Source: Gonatopus flavifemur
Lineage: Eukaryota > Arthropoda > Insecta > Hymenoptera > Dryinidae
Direction: 5' to 3'
DNA: 64,000 nt
Assembly: GCA_018340375.1 (NCBI GenBank)
Contig: JAFFJZ010000014.1
Span: 3,224,001 to 3,288,000, forward strand
Under the pieces are notes generated by a model that was not told where the DNA came from, searched no databases, and was given only the letters and a program-made list of their open reading frames with translations. Positions 32,567-44,548 of this stretch are shown in pieces (position 1 is the stretch's first letter; each line of letters opens with the position of its first letter). The translations under genes and the position numbers were made by a program.

Positions 32567-33622
32567 ATGCCGAGAGCTGAAGCGGGCTCGTCAAATTTAA
32601 ACACACCAAGACAAGTCAGCATTCTCAATACATGCGCATCTCAAGACGATTATGATGGTACTTTCAAAACATCGAGCGACAACTGCCAGGTAATCTCCCG
32701 AGGAAGGCCGCTGAAAGCGATTACATGGGTAAGAGATAGATCGCATAGTGACGGAAACATCACGAATTACCTTGTACAGAAAAGGAAGCGGGATCAAAGC
32801 ACATCTCTCTTTATGTCCGATGAAATTTTATACCCTTTAGATGCAAATACAACAGCATTTAATGATTCAAATGAAGCTTGCAACAAAAAGATAAAACTTC
32901 TGCCTTCCTCTACCCCGATCCCTGCTTACACAAAGAACATGGAAGCCAAACTAGACCTCATTTTGAAGCGTCTTGATACCTCTGACGAAAAAGGAGAAGA
33001 TGACATGAAAAAATTACGTGAAGCATACAAACAGATGCGCGAGGAAATTGGAAATAGATTGCAGTTACTTGAAATAGAAAATATCAAATTACGCAAAGCA
33101 AATGAAGAACTCCTTGAACGTGAAAACAAAAGGGACGCACTCATCGAAAGACACGACAGAGCACTGAGAAAACACAATGCTATTGTGACTGGTTTTCAGA
33201 CCAATGCCATCGATTGTCCCAAAGATCTAAATCAATTCTTTCAGGAGAAATTTGCAATTGATTCAGCAATGGAAGAAGCCTGGATCTTCAATAACGAGAA
33301 AAGAAAAATCTCTGTTACGTTCTCGTCCTTGAGAATAAAAACTAAAATTATGTCTTTGAAAAACCAGATATTACAGAATCGGAGTATTTATATAGAAAAT
33401 GATCTTATGGAGGAAAAAAGATACGTGGCTCACGAAGGTCGAAAATTGGCAAGAGAAACCGTGAAAAATGGAGGTACAGCCAAAGAATTTTCAAATAAAG
33501 TTGTGATAAACGGTCAAATGAACATATGGAATGAGAAAAATGAAAAATTCCTCCCGATCAAAGAGAACAACAAAATATATTTCAATGAGGGCAAAAAAAA
33601 CACACGAATAGACAACACCTAA
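32567..33622 (+). CDS. LINE ORF1 protein (coiled coil, RNA-binding fold)
   Basis: 351 intact codons. The first 120 residues are low in structure; residues about 122-205 form a strong charged coiled coil (EEIGNRLQLLEIENIKLRKA), expected to trimerise. This is followed by a region resembling the LINE RRM-like and C-terminal domains (NAIVTGFQTN, SIYIENDLMEEKRYVA). Such proteins bind the element RNA and form ribonucleoprotein particles. Its last ten codons overlap the open frame of ORF2 in the -1 frame. The start is the first ATG after a long 5' leader. Confidence 0.8.
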   Translation: MPRAEAGSSNLNTPRQVSILNTCASQDDYDGTFKTSSDNCQVISRGRPLKAITWVRDRSHSDGNITNYLVQKRKRDQSTSLFMSDEILYPLDANTTAFNDSNEACNKKIKLLPSSTPIPAYTKNMEAKLDLILKRLDTSDEKGEDDMKKLREAYKQMREEIGNRLQLLEIENIKLRKANEELLERENKRDALIERHDRALRKHNAIVTGFQTNAIDCPKDLNQFFQEKFAIDSAMEEAWIFNNEKRKISVTFSSLRIKTKIMSLKNQILQNRSIYIENDLMEEKRYVAHEGRKLARETVKNGGTAKEFSNKVVINGQMNIWNEKNEKFLPIKENNKIYFNEGKKNTRIDNT

Positions 33623-36600
33623 GAAACGAAGATGACAACACCTACAAACTCAAAAAACAAATTTCCAAATCCAAAAAACGAAGAGAAACAGAAAGAAACA
33701 AAAAACCATCACCATCCAATAGACCTCTAGACTCAGCTAGGAATAACTCGCCGGATTCATCCTCGGAATTCAAGATAACGATCTGGACCTGCGAAGGGAT
33801 CAAGAATATAGAAAATATCATCGAACTTTCTGTATCTGAAGTCATTGGGCTCACGGGAACATGGACAACTACACCCATACCGCTGAAAAATAGTGTCACG
33901 AACAAATTTCATTCTATCTGGGCAAGTGCTATGAAGGAGAAATGTCAAGGTAGGCCAAGTGGTGGGTTACTCTTACTGGTTTCGAAAACCCCACCAGATC
34001 CAATTATTCTAGATGTCAGTCCTTGGTGGATCATTGCTTGTATCAAATCCAACAATACGAATATAATTTTTTGCATTATTTATTCCAAACCAACACTTTC
34101 AATTCATTACGCTCTTGAGTTACTGCAACCCATTGTACTTGACCTTCTTGGCACTTTTCCTAACGATATTTTGCTGTTGGGAGGAGATTTCAATGCAAGG
34201 ATTTCTAATCGCAACGAACTCCCTCTGGATTTGGTTAATGACACTTTGTTATTGAATATTAGAGAATCTTATGATAAAACTTGGAATGCTAGAGAGGAAA
34301 TGTTACTTACTTTCATGGAAGAAAATGGTTTCGCGGTTTTAAATGGTAGAACACAAAGCGACTTCCCTGCTGAACTTACTTTCAGAAACTTTAGAGGGGG
34401 CAGCATAATTGATTTGATGTGGGTTAAATTAGACAACTTGCACATTATTGTAGATATGAAGATTAATCACTGGCCGGTCAACTCATTTCATTTTCCTGTG
34501 ACGGCTAACCTCAGAATTGGGAACAGGTACCCTGGAGATCGAGACTCTCAGCATAACACAGAAAATAATTCCAATAACAAATATACCTACATAGAATGGA
34601 ATCCTGATCTCCAGGAGTCTTATACTTCTCACCTTTTGTATTCTAAACAAATCCAAAAAAATTCTACCGTATGTAATGTCGAAGAACTTGCAAATAATTC
34701 AACCTCCACCATCTTGGGGGCTAGTCAAGCATTAGGATTAATGAAGGAGACCAGACCGTTCAGAGCACCACAACACACAGCTGCTTGGTTCGATGTGGAC
34801 TGCCGAAGTGCTAAACACGATTACAAAGCCACCTTGAGGCTTTGTAAAAAACACCACTTCTTAGAGGGACTAGAGGTTAACAGAATGCTAATAGCTGAAA
34901 CAAAATATGAGAAAACAACAGACAGTGAAAAGGAGCAATTTTTAAGGGTATGTAAAAATCGCCTAGCAAACACCACAAACGCGCCTGATTTTTGGAAAGC
35001 CATCAGGGCATTTAGACCGCGGATGAAACAACCGTTTGGAATTAGCATGTCGGAATGGTCGAACTATTTCAATACGGTCTATCCATCTCGAATTATAGAC
35101 AACATCACTTTCTTTGACGTAGAACACCCCTACTTAGACAAGGAATTTTCTCTTATCGAACTGCAAAAAACTTTAACAAAATTGAAAAATGCCAAAACAC
35201 CGGGAATAGATATGATCCCGAAGGAATGCTATAGAGCGCTGCCTGGTAACTGGCAATTGTACCTGCTAACACTATTCAATAAGATCCTCAGTACTGGAAC
35301 CCTGCCCAGTATCTGGTCCAAATCGGTTCTCTCCATGCTGCACAAAAAAGGAGACCATAAAAATCCAGATAATTTCCGCGGTTTTGCACTAATTTGTACA
35401 ATCACAAAAATTTTCACAAATATGCTGAGAGACAGATTGACATTATGGTCAGAAAATCTAGGAATCATTCCGGAATGCCAATCAGGTTTCAGACCAGGAA
35501 GAGGCTGCGAGGACAACCTGTTCACTCTCTCTGCGGTAATCCAGTTACAATTGAGACTTCAGGGTAGAGTAGTGTATGCCTTAATTGTAGACTTCAAAAA
35601 AGCTTTCGATTCTGTGAAACATAATCTCTTATGGAGAAAAATTTACTTTTCTGGAGTAAGTGCGAAAATAATTCGATTGTTGAAAAATCTATACGACAAT
35701 GCAGAGGCTCAGGTGAAACAGAAAGGCAACCTCCCCGATGCACTTGGCATCACAGAATGAGTGCTACAAGGAGAGTCCCTGAGTCCAATCCTTTTTTGAC
35801 TTTTCATAGCAGACGGTGGATCTTATTTCAGAAAAAGAGACTGCGTAGGGTTGAACGTAAACGGTCTGACAGACATATTAATGCTTCTATACGCCGATGA
35901 CATGATTATTTTAGCGTACTCTCAAGCAGACTTGAAAAGGGAACTTGTCATCCTCAATTCGTACTGTCAGGAAAATCGTCTTACAGTCAACGTTAAGAAA
36001 TAAAAATAATTCCCTTTTGTAGAACAGGAAATATTCGAGGACTCTCTGAAACTTCCTACTGCTATGGCCAAGAGCGAATTGAAGTAGTCAATGAAGCGGA
36101 ATATTTGGGTAGTATCATCAGAAGTTATTCCTTAGGCGCAGGGGCAGCTGATAGAGCAGTCAAGCGCGCAAGACAGGCGATAGGGGCGACTCTCCCAATT
36201 CTGGTCTCAGGAAAGTCAGATGCATGGCAAACAAAAGTACGTCTTTTTGATGCCATGATCTCGTCAGTTTCGCTATATGGATTCCCAACCTGGGGACTCA
36301 GGTATGAGAAGAAAATAGAGATTATACAGGTTTTTCAAAAAATTGTTTGCCCTGCCAAAAAACACCCCAGGATATGCACTGAGGCTGGAGTTGGGACTGT
36401 TGCCACTAGCTCATAGGGCACTCGAGTTAGTCTGGGGTTGGTTAATGAAAATACTCGCCATGCCAAACCACAGATATCCTAGAATCTGCTTTGAAAGATT
36501 GTACGAACTGGCCCCACAACCTGATTGTGATAAGACATGGAACTGGGCGGCACGATTTCAGAGATGGCTCAATTTAGTGGAGTGTGGAGAAATTTTGAAT

Positions 36601-37107
36601 CATTCGAATATATCTTCACTGAGAAGAGGAAAAGAACGTTTCTTTCAAAAACTTGCCATTACCTTCCATAACAATGACATGACATGATATACAAAATCGA
36701 ATTTTTGCCAAAATATTTTCAAAATGAGCTCACTTCCCGAACCGATGCCGTATCTGTAGTTGCGCTGTCCCCTGATATGGCAAAGGATTATCATGAACTG
36801 CCGCCTAGCAAATAAGCACATGATGACTTTTAGATATCAGAATATTTCATATGCTGTAAACCCTCGGGAGATATGCTTAGTTTGTAATCGCAATGTGACT
36901 GAAAGTTTAGAACATTTAATATGCTTTTGCCCAATATATGAATTTCTCAGGAAAAAGTACTTGAATATCCAGAATATACACAGTACTGAAGAAACTCTAT
37001 CACACATACTTAATAAGCACACCAGAAAAGACCTAAGCATACTGTTCAGATTCATTTTTGAATTGTTAAAAACTAGAGCGTTTATTCTATCCGAATGGAT
37101 AATGTAG
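33589..37107 (+). pseudogene. LINE ORF2: APE endonuclease, reverse transcriptase, Cys/His C-terminus (broken)
   Basis: The frame is open from 33589 to a TGA at 35758-35760. It carries the endonuclease (ITIWTCEG, VIGLTGTW, LLLGGDFNAR, SIIDLMWV) and reverse transcriptase motifs (KTPGIDMIPKECY, NFRGFALICTITKIF, GFRPGRGCEDNLF, VDFKKAFDSVKH). After the stop, GESLSPILF and LYADDMIIL (catalytic box near 35887) continue with further stops and frameshifts near 36001 and 36340. The tail ends with a Cys/His motif (CLVCNRNVTESLEHLICFCP). There is no ATG before 33931, which is already inside the endonuclease domain. It is non-functional in this copy. Confidence 0.88.
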
Positions 37108-37444
37108 CATTGGATAATAATAATATTACAATAACAATGAATCACAACTATATTTAAGAAAAACTATTATAACTACCTACAGATTGAGTAGAATTACTTA
37201 GTTGAGACTTATCAAATTACGAGACACTATTATAATATACAATAAGCACACACTGTCAATTTGTATGATATACTCCCTCCTGCAAGGAGGTGATATTTCT
37301 CAAATGCAATAAACAAACTGAACTGAACTGAGCTGATGTAAAGGTGTTCTCCCTTGCTTGTTCAGTTATTACAGAGACAGTTCAATGGACCAACTTGAAA
37401 ATTGAAATTGAAGAGGAAATTGATAACTTACAATCACTTTCTAT

Positions 37445-39122
37445 CAGGGATGTAGAGCAAAAGTTTTGATCTTTCCGAGTTCGCATCGTAGAGCGAGCCA
37501 CCCTCGAAATCCATAATGGTGATCCGCTCGGGATAGGAGCAGGTAACAAGTACTGAGGATTGAATCCGAGTGGGAGTCGAAGCAGCTTCTAATACAATGA
37601 ATCCGCTCCCGAGTTGTACCTGAGAGCGGTCGTATACTTTAGATCCTTGAGCGATCGAATCCTAAGACCATGCGAGCGGCTCGAATCACGAGTTAAACTC
37701 TTCAACGAGTTGGGACTTTAATTCAACTCGGGAGTCGAGCCGAAGAGCAAGCGGATACTTTAACTCCTTAAGCGATCGAATCGTTGAAAGATCGAAGGAT
37801 TCGATCAAGGAGTTAAACTCCTGATCGGAAAAGAGTTTTACTCGTGTCAGAGGATAGTCCATCAGCTGAATATGAGAGTGCGTATGGAAATTATGTCCAT
37901 GGGTTCTGTGGATGGGGGTCTGAATTTTTTTGGTCGTAGAATCCGAATTTGAAATTATTGTCGTAAGATTCGTGATCTGAACAATTCAATTGTTTATAAC
38001 AAAACACAGGCTATAAATTCCCAAAAAGTCATCCAATTATCTAGATTTCCGACCAATTACACTCAAACCGCCGTTGAAAGATCCAGTTCCGGCGACCTAA
38101 TTATTTATTTAAAAAATGCATTTGGATAAACAATTGAGAAATCGAAGAAATAGTTCAGACAAAGTGTATTCTCCGATGAGAAATGAATAATTTTCATTTT
38201 CACAATTTTCCGATGAAAACAATGGTTTGACCGTCAATGCGTTATAAACAATTCAATTGTTTATAACAAAACACGGGCTATGAATTCCCAAAAAGGCATC
38301 CAATAATCTAGATTCTCCGACCAACTACACTCAAACCGCCGTTGAAAGATCCAGTTCCGGCGACCTAATTATTTATTTGAAAAATGCATTCGAATAAACA
38401 ATCGAGAAATCGAAAAAATAGTTCAGATAAAGTGTATTCTCCGATGAGAAATGAATAATTGTCGTCTGAACAATTCTCCGATAAAAACAATAGTTTGACC
38501 GTCGATGCGTTATAAACAATTCAATTGTTTATAACAAAACACAGATCACATATCTTACGACAATAGTTTCAAATTCGGATTCTACGACCAAAAAAATTCA
38601 GACTCCCATTCACAGAACCCACGGACATAATTTCCATACGCACTCTCATATTCAGCTGATGGACTATTCTCTGACACGAGTGAAACTCCTTTTCGATCAG
38701 GAATTTAACTCCTTGATCGAATCCTTCGCTCTTTCTACGATTCGATCGCTCAAGGAGTTAAAGTATGCGAGAGCCCGGAGGTTTAACTCCTCAAAAGAGT
38801 TGCTCGCTCGGGATCTAAAGTGTCCTCGCTCTTCGAGGGATCGCTCTTCGGAGTATCCAGCAGGTATGAATCCTCACACATTTAGATCGCAGAAAGAGCG
38901 ATCCTTTGTGAGAGTTCAGGTAACCGGCTCTTTATATGATTGACTCTACATACGAGCAAACATACAGCACTCTCCGCAAATCCTCATCCCGCAGGTATCG
39001 AATACTTAAAGAGCCAGAAACCTTTCACTCATCGACCGAAAGTTCTTCTTACGATCGATACGTGTTTTGATCGCGAGCGATTCAGGAGTTATATTGCCGC
39101 TCGGATTTAATCCTCATCCCTG
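37445..39122. mobile_element. hAT-type non-autonomous element with internal tandem units
   Basis: Ends CAGGGATG and CATCCCTG are flanked by the exact 8-bp duplication CTTTCTAT (37437-37444, 39123-39130). Long subterminal regions are full of GAGCGATCG and GGAGTTAAACTC words in both orientations. Inner inverted arms (AATTATGTCC...GGTCGTAGAATCC around 37880-37950 and 38575-38650) flank a direct tandem repeat. No protein is encoded. Confidence 0.8.
37981..38550. repeat. 267-268 bp tandem repeat inside the hAT-type element
   Basis: Units begin ACAATTCAATTGTTTATAAC at 37981, 38248 and 38516 (the last partial). The two full units are highly similar, including CCGTTGAAAGATCCAGTTCC. Confidence 0.85.
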
Positions 39123-39294
39123 CTTTCTATCAACCTTCTGTTCAAGGGTTTCTCTGGCACATGAATTCTTGGAGACATTCTTCTGAAATACACAAATGAG
39201 AATATGTAATCTTACGATTATTCATTTGGTTTGATGTTTCAATGAATACGAAAACAATCAATACGATATGAATAATTAATTTATATTGCATTGA

Positions 39295-39518
39295 GAATCA
39301 TTTATTCCAGGCGAATAAATATTTATTTGTTCTGTATCAAATAAATATTTATTATAATCAACAAAATATGCTTTGAAACAAAAACAATTCAAATGGATGA
39401 TCATAACCATTTATTTGATTCGAATAAATTGTTTTTGTTTCAAAGAATATTTCGTTGATTACAATATATATTCCTTCGATACAGGACAAATAAATATTCA
39501 TTTGATTGGAATACATTC
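39295..39518. repeat. 224-bp AT-rich palindromic MITE
   Basis: GAATCATTTATTCCAGGCG, AAATATTTATTTGT and CTTTGAAACAAAAACAATT on the left are mirrored by complements on the right up to TTTGATTGGAATACATTC. Confidence 0.65.
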
Positions 39519-40858
39519 GGTTTTCAGTGTGGATATATACATACCAGTACTTGATACACAAGACTTGTAAAATAACTACACCATCTTCAACTTACTTGGA
39601 GTATAAATTTTGCAAATATCAGATCTTGAGATCATGTGTAAATGAATTGTATCAAATCATATGTACGGGCCTGTGTACACAAACTTCGAAGATGCGTGAG
39701 AGGAGAACAGCGTGCGTATTTGCATTGGTGGGGGTCAGTGCGCCTTTCCTATAATTCAACGCTGTGAGAGGTTGGTGAGAACCGAGCATCGGCGCTATGA
39801 GAGGTTCTGCTGTACTTCGAAGAGAATATTTTTGTATTATAATGTAATACATTCTGTCATGTTATTTTACCACAGTACAGCTGTGTACTAGTAAGAATAT
39901 TAGGATCTGCTTGTCTTTCTTTCACGCTTGAGGGGGGTTAAGATGGTCGAAACATATTTCTGCAAGTAAATGCTCATGTAGAAGTTGCACTTCATCATTG
40001 TTAAGAACAAAGTCAATGAAATCACTAAAGTATAACAAGAACCGTCCTGATTCTCAGAGGACAAGGGGGAAAGAAGTTAATTCACTCTTTCAGATATTCA
40101 TCGGAACGGAACGTTGTAACGAACTGTGAACCACACGTTGAAGAGGGACAGAAACGTGCATGAAGCGTACACAGGAGAGATTCGCAGCGTTCAAAAAGGA
40201 GGAGAAGAATTTAACGGATCACTTTTATGAAATTATTCAACTTTGTTTCAAAGTTCAACACGGATATTGTCGAATCAAGATTGTACAAACGGATGTACTG
40301 AAAAAAGTGAGTGAAAAGTAAATTTTGATATAAAGTAAGTACTTTATCACAATAAAGGTTTGCTTGTGTTCCTAATTTTCCCGAGAGCTTTGAAGAAACC
40401 AGTGATTGAATTTGAGAATTGATGGACAGGAATTTTTCATCATATTTTGAAGCATTGATAAATGTACACTGGGAACAAATCAAAAAATTTCTTATGTACT
40501 GGAGCATACGAATCCGTACAGCACAAACACCTCTACAAGATATCTTAAAATATCCTGTAAGTAAGAGTTCTTTAACATATCGTTCAGAGCACTGTAAGAT
40601 AAATTTGAAACTCTTTTTCCTAAAAGAACACTCATGCTGTGTGTAAATTTATGCTCTCATATGAAAATCAAGGTTTCTTGAGTATACAGGACATGCAAAA
40701 TGCGTACCTGAGAAATTTTGATCATCATTTATTTTCTACATTTATCGATATGTCATGAACAATGATTTTTTCATAGTTTTTTTTTCAGGGTGAACAGCAA
40801 TTGACCGTAAAAGTCTGATGAGGGATAATGGAATTGGGACCCACCCAGCACATAATAT
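39519..40858. other. no feature recognised
   Basis: No gene or clear terminal repeat could be supported; only scattered short inverted words. Confidence 0.35.
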
Positions 40859-41176
40859 CCCAAGTAGCACCAGAATATACTATGAACGTTCTTCGAATAT
40901 TCGGAATATATTCTATGCACATTCCAATGAGACCGTTTCATAGATACTATGCATATTCATCAAACGTATGTAATCGAATATACGATGGTACGTCAATCGA
41001 ACCTCGATTGAATGAATATCGTACATTGCGAATGTACTACGTACGTTCTAAGTATATTTGAAACTGTCTCATTCGAATATTCCATGAACGTTCATTGTAT
41101 GTTCTTCGTATCTCATTCGTACATTCTACGAACGTTTCTATTTCGTATATACTTTGAACTCCTGTTGCTGCTTGGG
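40859..41176. repeat. CCCAAGTAGCA-type hairpin MITE
   Basis: The left end CCCAAGTAGCACCAG pairs with the right end GTTGCTGCTTGGG. The interior repeats GAACGTTC, CGTACATT and ATTCGAATAT words that fold on each other. Confidence 0.6.
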
Positions 41177-41500
41177 ATTACAGCAATATTGAAATATTGC
41201 AGTAATATTGCAGCTATATTCTCGCGATATTTGTACTGACTCAGGCAATTCATCAAACAACTGTGCAGATGCGAAATATAAAACTCGGATCAACAATTTG
41301 TACTTAGTGTGAAAATAAATTACATTTCATACGCGAAATAGCGTTTTCATTATTGGAGAAAAGTTGGTATCAATTTTTTTATACAATTATAGGAACCCTA
41401 AGACAACAGGAACGTTCAAAAAACGTTCGTTAAACCTAAAATGAAGATATGGCAATTCAGAAGTTTTTTTAACGTTCATTGAACGTAAATTCATTTGAAA

Positions 41501-42057
41501 CCCTGATGGGCAAATAGACATTCCATGGACATCCAAATTTTGTCCAAAACGTGTCCCCAATGTCATATAAATGTCCAAAACGTGTCCTCAATGTCATATA
41601 TATGTCCAAACCGTGACCAAGTTGTCTAAAACTCATTTGAGATATTCGAAATGTGTCCAAAATTTATCCGAAATGTCCATAATGGACATTTCCGAACGGT
41701 CTTTGGACAAATTTTGTCCCATATACTTGAGGATTTGTCCGAAAGTCAGAAAGCATGAACAAAAGTAACGTCCACATCATATCCAAAACATGTCCAAGTG
41801 GACAGTTCCTTTATGTATCCACACGGAAAAAATTTTATGGTTGTTTCAACCAACCGTACGGCTGTATTTGGCTCACCCCAAACTTATGGCTGTCTCAACC
41901 AGAAATCCGGTTCATGTTATCAACTATCTATTTGTCACAATCAAAGTTCTGGTTGAGACAGTCATAAGTTCGGGGTGAGCCAAATACAGCCATAGGGTTG
42001 GTTGAAACAACCATACAATTTTTTCCGTGTACCTTTTGTCCGGAATGCCCATCAGGG
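41501..42057. repeat. CCCTGATGGGCA MITE with internal GTCC-rich repeats and a nested hairpin
   Basis: Ends CCCTGATGGGCA and TGCCCATCAGGG are perfect inverted repeats. The left interior repeats TGTCCAAA and ATGTCATATA words. A separate hairpin at 41822-42029 splits it. Confidence 0.7.
41822..42029. repeat. CACGGAAAAAATT hairpin nested in the previous MITE
   Basis: CACGGAAAAAATTTTATGG and its near-complement CCATACAATTTTTTCCGTG close a 208-bp palindrome that includes GGTTGTTTCAACCAACC and GCTGTATTTGGCTCACCCC with their complements. Confidence 0.8.
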
Positions 42058-42089
42058 AACCAATGTGAAATTGATATACTTGACTCTTG

Positions 42090-42740
42090 TTACCTTGGGG
42101 AAATGATCCCTTCAGGATATAAACGATGGTCTTGAAAAATGGTGCTTCGGATATGTCATTGGGGGCATGAAATAATAATTTTTGATTAAGACTTCGTTCC
42201 CTAATCTCTCACAGAGAAAAAACAGTGGTAGATTCCTTTTGAGATTACAAGAAATCATCCCTTCAGAATGTGACGGATGATCTTGGAGAATTGTACTTCG
42301 GAACTGTCATCAGGGGCCTAAAAAATGATTATTGGTGGAGATTTCGTTCAATGTTTTATACGAAAAAATACACCCCGATTTATGTAAAAATTACAGGACA
42401 TGATTCCTCAAAAATATGAAGGGGTGGTTGTGGAGTTTTGGATTTGTGCTTCGAATCGCCAGGAGCATCAAATAATAAATCCTGATGAAGATTTCATTCC
42501 TTAATTTCCCATAGAAGAGAATACGGATCGATTCAGATCCGTTTGAAGGTACCGGCGGAAGGGGCAGTTGCCGGGGCCCTCAGCTTTCATGAGGGTCCTT
42601 ATCATGCGGTGAAGTTTTTGATCTCTATATCCTGAGTGGAGCAATTCTCAAAATTATGTATAAGTGTTATATGAATTATATTGAAATATATATAAATTGT
42701 CTTTTGAATATGTGATGTGATTAGGGACATCAAACACTGA
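42090..42740. repeat. degenerate tandem repeat, about 150-160 bp period
   Basis: Successive blocks share the order ATGATCCCTTCAG, a GATGGTCTTG-like box, GTGCTTCGGA, TCATnnGGGGC, AAATAATAAT, and GATTTCGTTC followed by CACAGAGAAAA. Blocks start near 42098, 42256 and 42400, with a weaker one near 42700. Confidence 0.45.
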
Positions 42741-43218
42741 AGTTGGGTGGAGATTTTGTTCTTTACTCTGCCATTGAAGAGATTAAGGTTGATTTGTTCA
42801 TAAAATCATATATCAATTACATTGAGAGAATACACTTTACCCTTAGGAAAGTTTTCCTCGTTCTGACCAAATTTCTTTACCTTTTTCCCCATTTTTGCCT
42901 CACACCATGAAAAAGGAATGAGAGAATTTAGCGATTTCATGGAAATTGCCGGAGAAAACTTTCTATGGGTTTCAATGCGGTTTCTGACGACGTAAATCCC
43001 CAATGCTGTATCGGAAATGTACGATAGAACTCTATCGGCTCTTATTGTATTCCATACGATTCAGATATGTGGTTTTATCGTTAAATTCATACACAAGAAG
43101 TACCAGTTATTTACAAAAAACGCAGTTCCATTTTTCCAAATAAATAATCCTATCCTTATAGTAATTTCTCAATGAAACCACATACATTTTTCTAAAATTC
43201 TATACAATACGATTGGAA

Positions 43219-43505
43219 CCCAGATAGCACACCCCCAATTCTAAATAAATTCTGGGAAAAGCATTCTTCAAGAATTCTTTTAGAATACGAAGAGTTCTTA
43301 AAGAGTTTCAAAAAGAATTCGATTCGTGGGACATTTGCGAGTTCTCTGAAAATTCTATAGGACTTCTTCAAGAATTTTAACGGGACTCGCAAATGTCTGA
43401 CGAATCGAATTCTTTTTGAAACTCTTCAAGAACTCTTTGTATTCCAGAAGAATTCTTGACGAATGCTTTTTCCAGAATTCATTTGGGGTTCTTGCGTGCT
43501 ATCTG
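43219..43505. repeat. CCCAGATAGCA hairpin MITE (about 287 bp)
   Basis: The left CCCAGATAGCACACCCC mirrors the right GTGCTATCTG. Between them ATTCTTCAAGAATTC, AAGAGTTCTTAAAGAG and GATTCGTGGGACATTTGCGA occur with complements in the other arm. Confidence 0.8.
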
Positions 43506-44126
43506 AGAACTGATAGGGTTTCATTGTAAATTCACGGTACTTTATAAGAATCCGCATTGGAACCGATTGGATAATGTTATCGTTTCTTATGGAAAATTTT
43601 TAGCAGGGCGTAAAAAGTACTACATATTTCTCTTTTTTTTTCTATTAACTTTTACTATTAACGATTAATTTTCACTATTAACGACTAACGATAGTGAGAA
43701 TACCAGACTCTACCAACTTTCATCATTGCGTATGGTGGGAATCATCAGCAATCGGGAACGGTGATAGTCGGAAATATGTCTCCGGCTTACGAAGAAAAAT
43801 AGTACTGGATAAGAGGAAATGTCTCTCAGTAGATAAATATGAAGGGGATAGCTGTGGGGGATAATTTGAAGGATATATGACATTAGGGATATTAGATATC
43901 TAATTGATATAAAAATGTCGTTTCTTGATTTCTAATAGAAAAAACGCAGGGTCCGATTTTTTGGAAGATCATGGATAATTGTTCAAAACCATAGTGAAAA
44001 TGAAATGTGCGAACAACATTCAAATTTTGAAAACAATGAGATGGAATTCATACTGAGATGAGGTTTGAAAGTTATTGATATCAGTATGCGTGAGGTGGAA
44101 AATGAGACATCGAAATGCTGCCAAAT

Positions 44127-44520
44127 AGACTAATCGATTCAGAATCTTCTTGAATGAAAAATCAATATCACTTGAGAGGAACGTTTTTTAGATAGCGCAC
44201 TTCGAAATTTTACCAAATACTGGGGCAAATTTATGGAGAAATTCCAAAAATTGGTCTCCGTAGGATATAGACCAATCGATTCAGAATCTTCTGGAATGAA
44301 AAATGAGATGCACTTCAGAGAAACGTTTTTTGAAAAGTGCACTCGCAAATTTTACCAAGTGGTGAAGCAAATTGATGAAAGAATTCCAAAAACCGGTCTC
44401 CGTAGGATATAGACCAATCGATTCAGAATCTTCTGGAATGAAAAATGAGATGCACTTCAGAGAAACGTTTTTTAAAAACTGACGCAAATTTCATCAAATG
44501 CCGGAGCAAATTGAAGAAGT
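44127..44520. repeat. 142-bp tandem repeat, about 2.7 copies
   Basis: Units begin at AGACTAATCGATTCAGAATC (44127) and AGACCAATCGATTCAGAATC (44269 and 44411), each followed by a TGAATGAAAAAT box, AACGTTTTTT and TTTTACCAA. Confidence 0.85.
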
Positions 44521-44548
44521 TTGTCTGCGCCGACTTGTGCTTCGCTTA

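Larger units (their letters stand above)
32231..37335 (+). mobile_element. full-length LINE (APE-type non-LTR retrotransposon)
   Basis: A 5105-bp insertion bounded by an exact 13-bp target duplication ATGTAAAGGTGTT (32218-32230, 37336-37348). The 5' end starts GGGGGAGCCACGCTAGC; the 3' end is AATAAACAAACTGAACTGAACTGAGCTG, a short tandem tail rather than poly(A). It encodes a coiled-coil ORF1 and an endonuclease/reverse transcriptase ORF2. Domain order and style suggest the CR1/Jockey group; the exact clade was not assigned. Full length with a clean duplication implies a complete insertion, followed by point decay of ORF2. Confidence 0.92.

Noticed and set aside
33642..33948. Minus-strand frames at the start of the LINE ORF2
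   Set aside because: They are opposite the endonuclease coding strand, which has clear motifs; no independent support.
32231..37335. Endogenous retrovirus or LTR element
   Set aside because: No LTRs, no protease or integrase; APE endonuclease, a 13-bp target duplication and a short tandem tail define a LINE.
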